64,000 bases of DNA from Owenia fusiformis (Eukaryota > Annelida > Polychaeta > Sabellida > Oweniidae): assembly GCA_903813345.2 (NCBI GenBank), contig CAIIXF020000007.1, forward strand, positions 23,549,564 to 23,613,563. The letters run 5' to 3'. The position numbers and the translations under genes are program-made. Under the pieces are notes generated by a model. The model saw only the letters and a program-made list of their open reading frames with translations, made no database searches and was not told the DNA's origin. Of this stretch, positions 23,801 to 38,800 are shown one piece after another. Positions within the stretch are counted from its first letter, which is position 1. Each line of letters starts with the position of its first letter.

Positions 23801-26800
23801 TTAGTATATAAAATTGTAACAAAATTATTTGAAATTTTTCAAACTAAGGCAGTCAGCCTCTCATGCCACTTGGCAGAACACTTCAAACATGCAGTCATTC
23901 AAACCACACACATATTATACCTATGAAGAAAATATTAAAAGAACAAGATTTTCTCATGTGTTGGATCGAGGGGATGTTCTGGGGAGAGCTCTAGAACACG
24001 CACAGAGTTAGTGAACCCTGGCCCAGATTTCCAGCCAGTCACTAGGATAACACGGTCATTTGAACCGACAAAGCCACGCTGTTTCGCCAGTTCTACAGCA
24101 TATTTGATGCGTCTTTCAATATCCTCATCTCTACTCTTGCAAACGGGTGCTGTCAACAACAAAAATATGTTATACATAGCTGTCCTTTTCGCCTCCTTTC
24201 ATAGCTGTGACAAAGTGGAAGAGAAATTTGTTAATTAAAAACATCATATTAGCAATATGTGCTCTGATCACAGGGCTTATCATCTGTACATCATCTACAT
24301 AATGTTCTCCCTCTTAAGATTTCCAGAATGACAATACATGTTATGTCATGTGAAAATAAGGCCCTGCACAATAATTTGAGAAACATTTTGTTTCCATACA
24401 ACAGTATTTAGGAAGAGACAAAAGTATAATTTACCTGTCCCATTTATGATGATGTACTTATTATGGGTTGAGAAGTCAAGAGGTCAGAAGAAGCAGAAAA
24501 AAAAGCAGGTGACAATTCTTGATAACACGCCATGCGGGTAAGTTTCAAGTTGTGTTTTTTATACATCCAATTCAATTTCACATATTGGTCAGATTAGTTG
24601 AAAAATTGCAACGACTTGTAGCTTCACAGATCACAATTAAAATTCCACAAATCTAATTCACTCTTAACTCACCATCATGAAATGTTTCAAATGATATTTA
24701 AATAAAAAGCATGAAACTGGGTTAAAGCCTCTTTACTAATTTAAAACTCTTATTAGCAAAGAAGGGGATATAAAACATGAGATATCCTCAACAATGAATC
24801 ATGTTTCAATCAAGGCTAAATGAACATTACATTTCAACAAGACAAGTGGAGCCAGAAATATTGTATGATGAAGAGCAAAATGGGCACCATTGCAATATAC
24901 CCAGCATGCCCCAAACTTAATCAGATCTTGGTACAAGTTTGCTCAAACATTTGTCAAAATTTCAAATTAAATGGCCATGGACTAGTGGTTTCCTAGAATT
25001 TTGATGACAAGATTTATTTGTCGCCTACTCACCCAGCATCACAATACTACGACAGTGTTAGCACTTTTTTAAAGTGGGATATATAAAAATTTAGGTTTAA
25101 TAAAGCCTCAGATGGAATTATTCAACATGTACTCTTCTTTAATTCATTGTCTGTTATTTTAAAAAGATTGTGCCAAAAATGCCATTTGACATTATGTAGG
25201 TTGCCAATTGATACAGAAAAAGCAGTACACTATATAAGGTGGTAAGTCATCCAAAGGAGACCCAGCAAGCAACTGAAGGAGGGGATTAAAGTTAAGGCTA
25301 CAGCTGATCATATTAGGAACAAGATTCCATATCTCATCTTACTTTATCTTAAAACTTTGGGTGATATATTTGATAAAGTTTTACCCATTATCAAGGAATC
25401 TTATCTATAAATGATTGGAAAATGTGAACAAACTTACCATCGGATTCTTTTAATAAAGAAATGAGAACATAAGTGAATCAAATCAGAAACATGACATATA
25501 TGTGTACAATATTACACGCTTGAGTCGTATATGATTTTATGCTACCCATTATCTATGAAGTAAAATGTAAGCTTATGGAAAGTTTGGCAATGGGGAAAAC
25601 TAAAGATTTTAAGAAGGTCTATTTGAAATGACACCTGTAAGATTTACCCAGCATAGGCTTAGCCAGGAGGGGGTGCGATTGCACCCTCCCCCATAACCAA
25701 TAAGAATATGACCATTAGATAGAGGAAGAAAAGAGCTTTAAAATACTTTTTATTTGAAGCTTTTAGCTCAATTTTGAAGGAAGTTACATCAATTTTTGTA
25801 AAATTCAAAACAAATCCTAATCTTTTTTAGGCTGCTTATGCCACGATCACACACCCCTGACTGAAAATCGAAAGTTTTTGGTGATCGCACACCCCCCCTG
25901 ACTGAAAGCTGGTTATGCCCCTGCCCAGTTTACTGGTTTCTTATGTTATTTGATATTTTCAAATTACAGTGTTCTACATAGGACTGAATGTTAAATTCAT
26001 GCAGATAAAATACAAATGGGACTATAATATCAGGTAACATTTAACAAGGTTTCAAACAGTGTACATTTACAGTTTATTTCTAAATTCAACTTCAATGAGT
26101 ATATCATCAGTACATGAAATGTATACAGTTTCTGAAATCTCTCTCTATAGACATGCTACTAATGATGAAATACCAACAAACTGTACATGAACAATTGAAA
26201 TTGGACAGCAACCATTGCAATATATTCAAAAGCTTGATTTAGTTAACTGTAAAGTAAATTTACAATTATACATGTATTTCAAAACTTGCAATAAAAGACG
26301 CATTTCAAGACTTGCATGCATAAAACAGTTCTAAAACATGTATTTCAAAACTTGCAGTTCTAAAACATGTATTCCAAAACTTGCAGTTATAAAATATGTA
26401 TTTTAAAACTTTGAATCATTTAACATACATTTCAAGACTTACACATATAAAACATGTATTTCAACCTTTCTGGTACTTTATACAAAGAACCATAATTTCA
26501 AAATAACTAGAAAAAAATCTGTACATCATTTGGCAATAGGAGACAATACAATCCTATCAATTTACTTAATCCACTATACTCGGATACATATTTGACAAAA
26601 TATACAACTCATTCTATCATTCAAATAACACTCGTATAGTGTGCTTGATGCACAGGTACTGTCTACAATGGACTCCTAATTAGGTCCTAAAATGAATGGT
26701 AGAATTGTGAACTTCAGAACTACACAAGGACAATACTAAATAAATGAGTATAATATGTTATAAACTCAAACATCCCTTAATTAATGCTGATAATGCTCAC

Positions 26801-29800
26801 CCTATATGAGCTGCATAAACATTAACAAATATTCAAGGGAGGCTTACAACATTATCAAACGAGAAGAGTTTAAGAGTAAAGCTTTTTACCTAACATATAT
26901 GGTATATACTTATGCCTTACTTTATATTTTATCCTAAAGTGTAATTTTTATGTTTATGCAGGAGTCGCACATGAACTCGTGAAAATATTGAGATTCAATT
27001 AAATGTTCGTTGAATGAAACATGCATAGGGATATTACAATCTGGTGCACAACCTTCAGAAAACATAGCAGTAGTCGCATATCCATAAGTCATGCATAAAA
27101 TAGGTAAGGGCATTACTAGTTCACGGTTTGTTTAGTGGTGTCTAACAGATCATCATTTGACATATAAATGGTCATATCTTTTTTTCTTATTTTGAAGATC
27201 ATAAGTGTTTTATGCGACGTGTACTTTTGCCAATTTTTAGTAAAGATAAAAATGGTCACCGAAAGGTTTTTTCTTTCAAAAAAAACAATAAAGATAAACA
27301 ACTGTATGAATAACTAGACTTGGGAAATTGAACGAAGTTCAATTTCAGACTCCAGATCCAGACGTTTTTAAGCCCAGTCATCTAAAATAAGCCGAGTCAT
27401 CCAGAATAAGCTGAGTCATCCAGAATAAGATGGATGGATAAAACAGGAAGGTAGGATAGGATAGAATGGGAAGGAACGATAGGATAGAATAAGAAAGAAG
27501 GATAGGATAGAACAGAATAGGAAGAAAGGATATGATAGGAGAGGATAGGAAGGATAGGAAGGAAAGGATACGAAGGAAGGATAGGATAGGATCAGATAGG
27601 AAGGATGGATGAATTTTTCAATATTTTCTTCTCTACTCTTGACTTTCTATCAGGATACCATCAGATCGATTTTTCGAAATTTCAAAACGCCATAACTTCC
27701 GAACCGGAAGTCGGATCTAAATTTGATTTAAAGATTTGGCTTCCTGACAAAATTCTACCCCTAATTCATAACTCATACATTAAATTTGGCGAATTTTTAT
27801 TTTGACCTACTTTTTGGACACACCATAACTTCGGAACCGGAAGTCGGATCGAAATTTGATTTGCAGATTCGGATTTCTGAGATAATTTTATTCTTAATTC
27901 ATAACTCAGACGTTAAATTTGGAGAACTTTTTATTTTGACCTACTTTTGGGACACCATATCTCAAAAGTGGGTCAAAATACTTTCTGACGGCAAAAGGCT
28001 AACGCTATTAGCACACTCTTGGCTACATGTATACACAATTTCGAAGAATATAATTAAAGTGTAGTGTCAGAATCGCAAAAATAAGAAAAAACTTTGAATT
28101 TGACCTAGATTTTGACCTAGGCATTTTGGTGTCCAAATTTTAAAGCTAGATGGCTTTTGAGGTCCCATTCTTTTAAAAGCTTTCATTAAATTTAGCTGAA
28201 CTTAGTCTATATTTCGTATTTTTCACTTCAAAAAAATCTTTTTTCCCATTGACTTAACATGGGCTCAAAATTTAGCGATTTTTGAGCTTTCAAATCGCCA
28301 TAACTTCAGAACCGGAAGTCTGATCTAAATTTCGTTTTCAGATTCGGAATCCTGAGAAAATTTCCTATAAGACTAATATCCTGGACATTTGATTCGGAGA
28401 ATTTTTTTTTGGACCTCGTTTTCGGACACTGATATCTCGAAATCGGTTTGAGATATCAAAAAACTAAATCGACCCTAGGTTTCCTACTTTTTTATGAGGA
28501 ACACATTGAAAAAAACCTGGATCGAAAATATTGAAGGACAACCAAGAAAATCGAAAAAAGTGACAAAGTACTGGATTTGACCTAGTACTTGACCTTTGAC
28601 CTAGATAAAAACTTGACCCAATTTCCCACCAACTAGATACTGAACCTAAATAAACTGAATTATGGTCTTTACTGGATACCTTATAGTTATTGAAAAAACG
28701 GCTACGGAATAATAAGAATAACTAGACTTGGGAAATTGAACGAAGTTCAATTTCAGACTCCAGATCCAGACTTTTTTAAGCCCAGTCATCTAAAATAAGC
28801 CGAGTCATCCAGAATAAGCTGAGTCATCCAGAATAAGATAGATGGATAAAACAGGAAGGTAGAATAGGATGGAATGGGAAGGAACGATAGGATAGAATAA
28901 GAAAGAAGGATAGGATAGAACAGAATAGGAAGAAAGGATATGATAGGAGAGGATAGGAAGGAAAGGATACGAAGGAAGGATAGGATAGGATAGGATCAGA
29001 TAGGAAGGACGGATGAATTTTTCAATATTTTCTTCTCTACTCCTTACTTTCTATCAGGATACCATCAGATCGATTTTCCGAAATTTCAAAACGCCATAAC
29101 TTCCGAACCGGAAGTCAGATCTAAATTTGATTTAAAGATTCGGATTCCTGACAAAATTCTACCCCTAATTCATAACTCATACATTAAATTTGGCGAATTT
29201 TTATTTTGACCTACTTTTTGGACACGCCATAACTTCCGAACCGGTAGTCGGATTGAAATTTGGTTTGCAGATTCGGATTCCTGACAAAATTCTATTCCTA
29301 ATTCATATCTCATACGTTAAATTTGGAGATTTTTTTATTTTGACCTACTTTTCGGACACCATATCTCAAAAGTGGGGCAAAATACTTTCTGACGGCAAAA
29401 GGCTCACACTATTAGCACACTCTTGGCTACATGTATACAAAATTTCGAAGAATATAATTAACTTGTAGTGTCAGAATCTCAAAAAAAAGGAAAAACTTTG
29501 AATTTGACCTAGATTTTGACCTAGGCATTTTGGTGTCCAAATTTTGAAGCTAGATGGCTTTTGAGGTCCCATTCTTTTAAAGGCTTTCATTACATTTAGC
29601 TGAACTCGGTCTATATTTCGTATTTTACACTTCAAAAAAATCTTTTTTCCCATTGACTTAACATGGGCACCAAATTTAGCGATTTTTGAGCTTTCAAAAC
29701 GCCATAACTTCCGAACCGGAAGTCGGATCGAAATTTGGTTTGCAGATTCGGATTCCTGAGATCATTTTACACTTATTCCATAACTCACATGTTGAATTTG

Positions 29801-32800
29801 GAGAACTTTTTGTTCTGACCTACTTTCCGGACGCCATATCTCAAAATCGGTAAGAGATATCAAAAAATAAAATCGACAATGTCTTAACCTACTTTTTTAT
29901 TAGGAACACAATGAAAAAAAAATCGATCCAAAATATTGAAGGATGACGGAGAAAATCGAGAAAAGTGACGAAGTACTGGATTTGACCTAGTTCTTGACCT
30001 TTGACCTAGATAAAAATTTGACCCAATTTCCCACCAACTAGATACTGAACCTAAATAAACTGTATTATGGTCCTTACTGGATACCTCATAGTTATTGAAA
30101 AAACTCCCAAAGAATAATAATAACTAGATTTTGGAAATTGAACGAGTTCAATTTCAGACTCCAGATCTAGACTTTTTTTTAGCCGAGTCATCCAGAATAA
30201 GCAAAGTCATCCAAAATAAGCTAAGTCATCCAGCAAAAGATGGATGGATGAAAAAGGAAGGAAGGATAGGATAGAATAGGAAGGAACGATAGGATAGAAT
30301 AGGAAAGAAGGATAGAATAGAATAGGAAGAAGGGATAGAATAGGAAGGATAGGAAGGAGAGGATACGAAGCAAGGGTAGATAGGAAGGATAGGATAGGAT
30401 CAGAAAGGAAGGATGGATGCATTTTTCAATATTTTCTTCTCTACTCTTGACTTTCTATCAGGATACCATCAGATCGATTTTTCTTGAAATTTCAAAACGC
30501 AACAACTTCCGAACCGGAAGTCGGATCGAAATTTGATTTGCAGATTCGGATTCCTGACAAAATTCTACCCCTAATTCATAACTCATACGTTAAATTTGGC
30601 GAATTTTTATTTTGACCTTCTTTTCGGACACGCCATTTCTTCAGAACCGGAAGTCGAATCGAAATTTGGTTTGCAGATTCGGATTCCTGAGAAAATTCTA
30701 TGCTTAATTCATAACTCAAACGTCAAATTTGGAGAATTTTTTATTTTGACCTACTTTTCGGACACCATATCTCAAAAGTGGGGCAAAATACTTTCTGACG
30801 GCAAAAGGCTAACACTATTAGCACACTCTTGGCTACATGTATACAAAATTTCGAAGAATATAATTAATCTGTAGTGTCAGAATCGCAAAAATAAGGAAAA
30901 ACTTTGAATTTGACCTAGATTTTGACCTAGGAATTTTGGTGTCCAAATTCTGAAGCTAGATGGCTTTTGAGGTCCCCTTCTTTTGAAGCCTTTCATTAAA
31001 TTAAGCTGAACTAAGTCTATATTTCGTATTTTTCACTTCAAAAAAATCTTTTTTCCCATTGACTTAACATGGGCACAAAATTTAGCGATTTTTGAGTTTT
31101 CAAAACGCCATAACTTCCGCACCAGAAGTCGGATCAAAATTTGGTTTGCAGATTCGGATTCCTGACAAAATTCTACCCCTAATTCATAACTCATACATTG
31201 AATTTGGAGCGCGTTTTGGTGTGACCTACTTTCTGGACGCCATATCTCAAAATCGGTTTGAGATATCAAAAAACTAAATCGACCCTAGCTTTCCTACTTT
31301 TTTATGAGGAACACAATGAAAAAAACCTGGATCGAAAATATTGAAGGACGACTGAGAAAATTGAAAAAAGTGACAAAGTACTAGATTTGACCTAGTTCTT
31401 GACCTTTGACCTAGATAAAAAATTGACCCAATTTCCCAGAAACTAGATACTGGACCTAAATTGACCATATACAGGACTTGACTCAATGTCTTCTAGTTAA
31501 GGAGAAAACGTTTGTAGAAGAATAATAATAATAAGAAGAATAAGAATAAAGAAGAATACTGGCAAAAACAATAGACTCCAGATTGACATCTGGAGTCTAA
31601 TAAGTAGGCATCTTTTATGTCTACAGTATATATTAGACTAGCATAGTTTGTATTGGACCTTATCAGCACATATAATCATAATCATAAGCCATACAAGTTT
31701 GAGATAATTCTTATCTACAAAGATGTTAAACCTTTCAATGACTGATCATTCAGAGATGTTTGCCACTGACATCATGGAGGAAAAGCATATTGACACAATA
31801 AGGAAGAAACCAATGGCTACAAAATGAGTGGTGCGAGCCACGAGGTTTCAGAGTCTTTAATGAGTTAATTATGGCCCATTCCATTTGGGCAGCCTTGATT
31901 CATTGAATGAATTTACCACCAAGCATACTTACACTTTGTAAGCATGCTGACTGTAAACTCCAGTTGCATGTTTTAACCCATTGAGAAATTTATCTCATAT
32001 ATTAATGATCAGTCAACGAAGGGTTAATACTTAACTTCAATATGTTCCAAAAAGCAAGAGATGCAAAAGCATTATTTATATGCAATGTATGGGTACATTC
32101 AAAAGCATACTTTTCATATAGAAAAACTTTGAGTTTTTAATAAATACTTATAATACAGAAAAGCGTAGCTACAGCCATATTTATACAACATGCAGATCAT
32201 TATTAATTGATTAGCTTAAATACGCCATGCATGAATCGTGTTAGAATATGTTGTAATTATTCATATCATATACAAGAATTCATTCATCATTTTTGTACTA
32301 AGGCCATAAAATAAATCTAAAAAATTAGCATTGAATTTTAGAAATCAGAATTTATATCAACATTTCCATGCTGACAAATAAACAACAGTTATGACAATAT
32401 TGCAGAAAATAAATAAATGATAAATGAATCGCTAGTATTTGATGAGCTTATTACAGGAATGAATGCTTTTTAGGCTTCTAGGCATTTTGAGTAGTTTGGC
32501 AGTAGCTTGGCACTACATGGATTTCACTGGGTCTGTTGTAAGACAAGTCCTTGGTATGATAAAATATCTTGATTTGCACTGAAATGCTCCTTGTCTGATT
32601 ATATCTTCCTTTTACAACAAAGATCATCTTGTTGACTTGGCAATTGTTCTTTTGGCAGTCTATTTGAAATATTTGTTCTGTCTGAAATGTTTTTTGATCT
32701 CCTTTAACAAACACTGTCCGGTTACATTCTGTTTTCATAGTTTTTTCTACACTATTCACAACATATGTTTCTCTATATGTATAAATCAAATAACATCATT

Positions 32801-35800
32801 GATGTGTTCATCCAGTGGAGATTATTCAAATGTAACAGGTGGAGTTGTGACCTTCTTTAATTCTTCTGAATCTTCCTCACGAGGTACAACGATAACACGC
32901 ATAGTGTTAGTATGGCCAGCTCCTTTTGTCCACCCAGTTACTATGACTACATTATCACCAGCTTTAAGAAATTGACGCTCTTTTCCGTCTTTTATAGCTC
33001 GTCTAATCCTAGTATCCATATCTTCGGTCCAATCATCTGTACGCTCAGCTTAAATATAGAAAAGTGACAAAGGGTTAGATTAAATAAGCTTAACTAATAT
33101 CAGTGTTACACTTAAGTTAATGTTACACTTCAGTCAATGTAACACTGGTAACATTGCTCTGAACTAGTTGTAAATGCGCCTGCAGAAGTAACTACAGGAA
33201 GACTACAGCAGTTAAAAGATTGCAGAAATACAAGTAGAAACTGTAAGATTTCTCTATGGCAACATAATAGTTCACTCTCCACATCTTAACGATTTTGCCA
33301 AGTTCACAAAATGATCTTTTAACAATGTCGATATTGAGCAACTTTGAAAAAGAACTGGGTTAGAGACAACCAACGAAATCTGATAGAAACAGTCAACCTT
33401 GATAGAGCAAATATATTTACAAATTAACCATATTACAAGGCCCTAGGCCAATAGTACATGTGCCTGAATGCAAGTAAAAGATGCTTGACATTTTTAAATT
33501 TGAACCAATTCAACTGTAATGTGAAAACAATATGATTCTTCTTCTACTAAATGTAACATCAACTATATAAACATTTTACTGGTCGTTGCATGACAAACAT
33601 CATAATCACAAACAACAGTGGGATGTCACTTCCAAAAATATTTTCAGGATCTACAGCTTGCAAATGAGGTGAATATTTTTTATTTTGTATACAAACATTT
33701 ATTACTTTCAAGATTAAGATAAGAAAAGGTAGACAAAGATACAGAAATATCTACTAACAATAATATTTCACCAATATGTTCTAAGTATTTTTGTCATAGT
33801 TAAATGTTCATGTTGTATGTTGTATGGGAACTATTCATTTTATCAGTCAATGAGTTCTTTGTCTTAAAGGATAATCAGTTAGTACAATACAACACTTCAA
33901 AGTCAACAAACATAACATAAAGGGGTTCTACATCCAGACTCTGAATATATTGAAAAACACCTAGTAGAATGCAAGTCAACTCCAATACATAATAAACATA
34001 AAATCAGAACTTTCAATATTTTGTAATTTCCTATTTTACTGGAACAAAATATTAATATCACTCGAAAAGTTCGGCTTAAAGGGGTATGATATTAATACAT
34101 GAGGTCATGCCTGAGTTAATAATATTTTATGATGAATATGAGAAAAAATATATATGAGAGGAATTTACACAGGGGAAAGGGTCTGTTGCAATTTCTTGTG
34201 TTTTCAAGGCCAATATGTTTTGAAATAGTTATGTAATTTTTTTTAGAAAGAATCATTTAATCATTCTGGTGTATGGGTGAGGGTGGTAAATATAAATGAA
34301 CTAACTTATCAAGAAGCATGGAGGATTTAGGTTTAAACCCTGCATTGGACTAAAGTTTTCAAAACCGGTTACGTAAGACCTTTAAAAATGCTCCAGAAAA
34401 GTGGTAAACTCAGCAAAGCACAATTTAGTCAGTATATTTATATGACGTAAGAATATAAATGAGATGTTGGCAAAAAAATATGATGGAACCATGCAGGAAA
34501 CTTATAAGAGGCACAGTACATCATGCGATGCAATACAATACAATACAGGGCTCTAGCTAAAAGTCATTACACGGTGATTATGTTGGAAATGGACACACTC
34601 ATCCATTTAGTCATTCTGACAAACAGGTATCCAATTGTTAGCTAGAACACTAATTGGGTGCAGGCATTGTTTAATATTAAAGCCATAAGATTATCAATTA
34701 TACGTGAGAAGCTTCAGCCAAATATGGATTGTTCACCTAAAAAGCTTGCGCAGCATGTCACAAGCGCAACAGTACACGTCATGCAGTTGAGGATCACCTA
34801 AAGGTTTAAATATATGTGCAGGCCATGGTTATGCTGATGATTAGAAGAAGGAGATCTTCTCAAAGCTATCACTTGGCTTATACTGGAGCTCTATGCTGTC
34901 ATCTCCAACTTCAAGAACTCGTAACGAGTTTGTGAAACCTGCCCCTGATTTCCATCCTGTCACCAAGACAACGCGGTCTTGTTTATTGACAAAGCGACGT
35001 TTTATCAAGCGCTCCATGCCGTGTCTAATACAAACTTCTACATCATCTTCAAAGTTGTCCTGTTTGTTCTCTGTAGCGATGGGAAAGGGAAAATATGGTA
35101 AATGTAGTGAGGGTCTCAGATGATGTTAGAGAATGTGAACTGTTCATTTATGTAAAAATGGTTAGTAGCTTATTACACTAGTATTAAGTATAATATTCTT
35201 TCAACTTATATGTCAAGAAGAGGACAGAAAGATGAGGAATATGGATACAGCGGTCCATTTTTGGAACAGTTGTAACTTATAAATAGGTCATATAGTCACT
35301 GTTATAAAACAACTTGGAATCAGAAGTTACAACTGTACCAAAATGAACCTCCATGTAGCCATGGGTTTCAACTAGAAAGCCCATGATAGTAGTGTACAAA
35401 TCTACACAGATAAGGGCTACAGATCAGATCTAGAGATACAGCGAAGCAACTCAATGATTCTAAATTTTCACAATGCAAAATGATCATCATGCCAAATCTT
35501 ATTTTTGTACTGATTATGTCATGATCATAAACATTAGAGCCTTCATATTAGCAGCCTTTTATGAACGTAGCACGAAGACATAAGCATGTTAAAATAATTT
35601 ATGAACATACAGCATAATATATGAGTAATTAACATATCATAATATGTGAACATTTAAATGACAGTGTACGACAGTATATATAGTTCTACATATTATGATA
35701 ACAATAACTCTCATATATTCTTTAGCATGCATACCCAAATCAATTCAACGAAAATTCTAATCTTTCTGAATTACATGTATATAATATATGGCATAGTCAT

Positions 35801-38800
35801 ATTTAATATATCCTAAAGTTTAAACTTATATGTGGTTAGTAAAAAAAGTAATATCACTGTTATTGTCTATCAGTCAATAATGCAAATATGAATTAATTAA
35901 TGACAGCCTACAATTCATAATCAAAATATCAAGAAAAACTATAAACAAACACTTCTTGATAAAATATGTGGAATTTACTCATTCTACTGTGACTGTACTT
36001 AATTATTAATTAATGGAATGAATTAATTTCATATGAAACATATATTAAACATTGTTTAACCCCAATGCTTAATTAAAAACTGTGTTTTGTAGCTGTTCTG
36101 ACATACAATTAACCTGTAGCTATCAACTGTATTCCTCAGAACTTATATTGATAATATAGTTAGAGACCCATGCCTCTCTATCGTTTCAAAAAATTTACCC
36201 AACGTGTCGGTCTCTGTTAATTTATGGCATCCATACTTTTTTGAAAGGTAACACTTTGAGGATCAATTTTTTGCCGGATGCCCTTGCAAACTCTCATTGG
36301 TTGCTCTGTATTGTAGCATTCCGTTACCATGGTTACGCATCTATAGACATCTTACCTTGGAATCTTAAATCATTTGTAGCTTTGTCATTATTTGGTCTAT
36401 AGAGACGATATTGGTATCAAATTAAACCTAATTAAATTTCTCATAAAGTAATGATATTCAATTATGCAAATTAGTTAATTATATATATGCAATGAAAAAT
36501 GATGACAAAATCCATACAAGAGCTCAGTAGTAGTACTAGTAATCCTGAAATTAAAGTATATTGATCAAAATAGCCACGAAGAAAAAATGCCCTTTAAAAT
36601 ATTTTTGAAAGAACTGATTTTTGTAGGACTTTAACTAACCCTTCCTACATCTACATGTAGGTTTCCTACATCTATCTCTTATGTCACAAAGTATGTGTGG
36701 TATAGGACTTATAATCTGAATTTGTTTTAAAAGGTTTACAAAATATGAAATACCAAAAATCTATGAAAAATTAATGAGTCTCAAATGGATGGATTTCAGG
36801 TATATCCCCATACACTATGGATACCATTCAAAACTGAGAACTGTAACAACAGGAGATTTAAGTGCAAAATAAAGGAGTTAATTAATCATGTAGTATGATT
36901 GACAGAGGTTGAATCTTAACTATTGTAATTTATAGTTTAGATGATCTAATCTAATAAAGATCTAATCAGTACAGTGCGTATCAAAAAAACACAACAGATT
37001 GTTATCCTTGAAAAGCACAAAACCAGTGATAACAGCATTGATTTCATTCAATGCACCATGAAGCCATGTGTCTCCTCTTTACAATGATATATCATTCATT
37101 GATATTTGGTCATGGTTGGGCGGGTTATCATTCCATTTGCAAAGTGGGCCAAAATTAGCTTGGGGCCAAGTTATAAACATCGCAAAAGTCAGCGTACGGA
37201 GCCCTATGCAATATTGGAAGAATACATAAAACCAATGCTGACGGTATCCTTTTCATTCAATGTACCGAAAAGCCAAATTACTCCTCTTTGCAATGGAATA
37301 TCATTCATTCACAGGGAGTCATGGCTGGCTGAATAATCATTTATTTTGCAAAGTAGGGCAATGCAAAAGTCAGTACAAGGGACATAGGGGCTATTGGAAG
37401 AAGGTGTGACGGGTGTGGCATAGACAGTAAAGTGTTCATACTCATACTCTTGCAAGAATACATCCTATACCTCTCCAAATTGCCACCACTTCCTTGCACA
37501 TGCGCTCATTTGTCCACGTCATGCATGGTTCAGCCCTGAGTCATCTTTGGGTTAAAGCAGAGAAAAGCAGCCTATGGGCAATTCTTTCTCGAGGTTTCGC
37601 AATATCCGGTGAAGGAATTGTGAGCACAGATGCTCCTGAGATAGCTCCAAAAGAAAAAGTCAGAGCATTTCAAGTCAGGGGAACTCCCATTGGCACTTAG
37701 CCCTTGCAATGATCTTTGCAATATCTAAAACTTGGTCCAGAGCCGATTTTGACCCACTGTGCAAATGGAAGGATTTCTCACCCAACCATTACCACATGTG
37801 AATGAAGACATATCATCGCAAAGAGGAGAGACGTTGCTTTATGGTACATTGAATGAAATTGATGTAGTCATCACTAGTTTTGTGATTTTACAAGATAACT
37901 ACCTGTTGCGTTTTTTTGAAACGCCCTGTATAACAGATTTTATCAAAAAGTCTCAGATGTACATGTAGGCCTGGACGCTGGGGCAAAAGTCATCACAATA
38001 AGATGTGCTGAGAGGAGCTGAATCAATGTCACAGCTATAGATGATGTTAACAAGGAGATTAATGTCACACAGATGATATTTGGGAGTCAAATCACACTGG
38101 TGATAGATGTGACAAAGATGATGGAAACATTAAGAATAAAAAGCATCCCTGTCATGAAAGTCACTACTGAAATAGATTAACAAAAGAAAAATTCAACCAC
38201 TGCCATATGGGTCCTTGACATGGGTAATACTACATGAATATTGATGTTACATATACGTACATGTAGATGGCTATAACATGAATGAATGCCATAGAGGTGA
38301 TGTTAACACGGATATCAATGTCACATGGATGACATGGTGATAAAATGTTAATTTGTTCAAAGTTACACTATAAAGGTGATGTTAGTCACATGGAAATAAA
38401 TGTCACATGGATGTAGGAACTCTTGGGTTAAAGTCCTCGCTTCATCAACACTTAATATAAAAATGCAATGCTATTTATGAACTATAATAGCTTGGTATGA
38501 TAAATAGTACAAGGTGTCTCAAAAATGTACCCAAAAGTATATTAACACCACGGTTAAACCAATCAATATTTATTTTATAGATATTTTTGCATGGTCATGT
38601 TGCTAAAGCATGTAAGTTTCCTTCCCAATACAAAGTTTTCAGTTCAGTCTTGCATTTTGATGATTTAACCCTTTACTTTTTACTTCATATTTCGATGACA
38701 GCCTGTATCCTTGTGCTACATTGTTCATCACATTTGATAATATTTCAGGTGGAACGTTTTTAATTTCTCTTTGGGTGTTGGCTTTATGTTGTTCTAGGTC

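Noticed and set aside
27786-30874. Three matching 92-codon open frames, one per copy of the 1.4-kb array
   Set aside because: They are conserved only because the DNA repeats are similar. Each starts at TTG rather than ATG, and there is no domain, splice or codon-usage support.
17643-35070. The five terminal PK exons as separate PK genes or pseudogenes
   Set aside because: No accompanying core exons lie near any of them, all are open, all keep the phase needed by the one core, and each has an acceptor.
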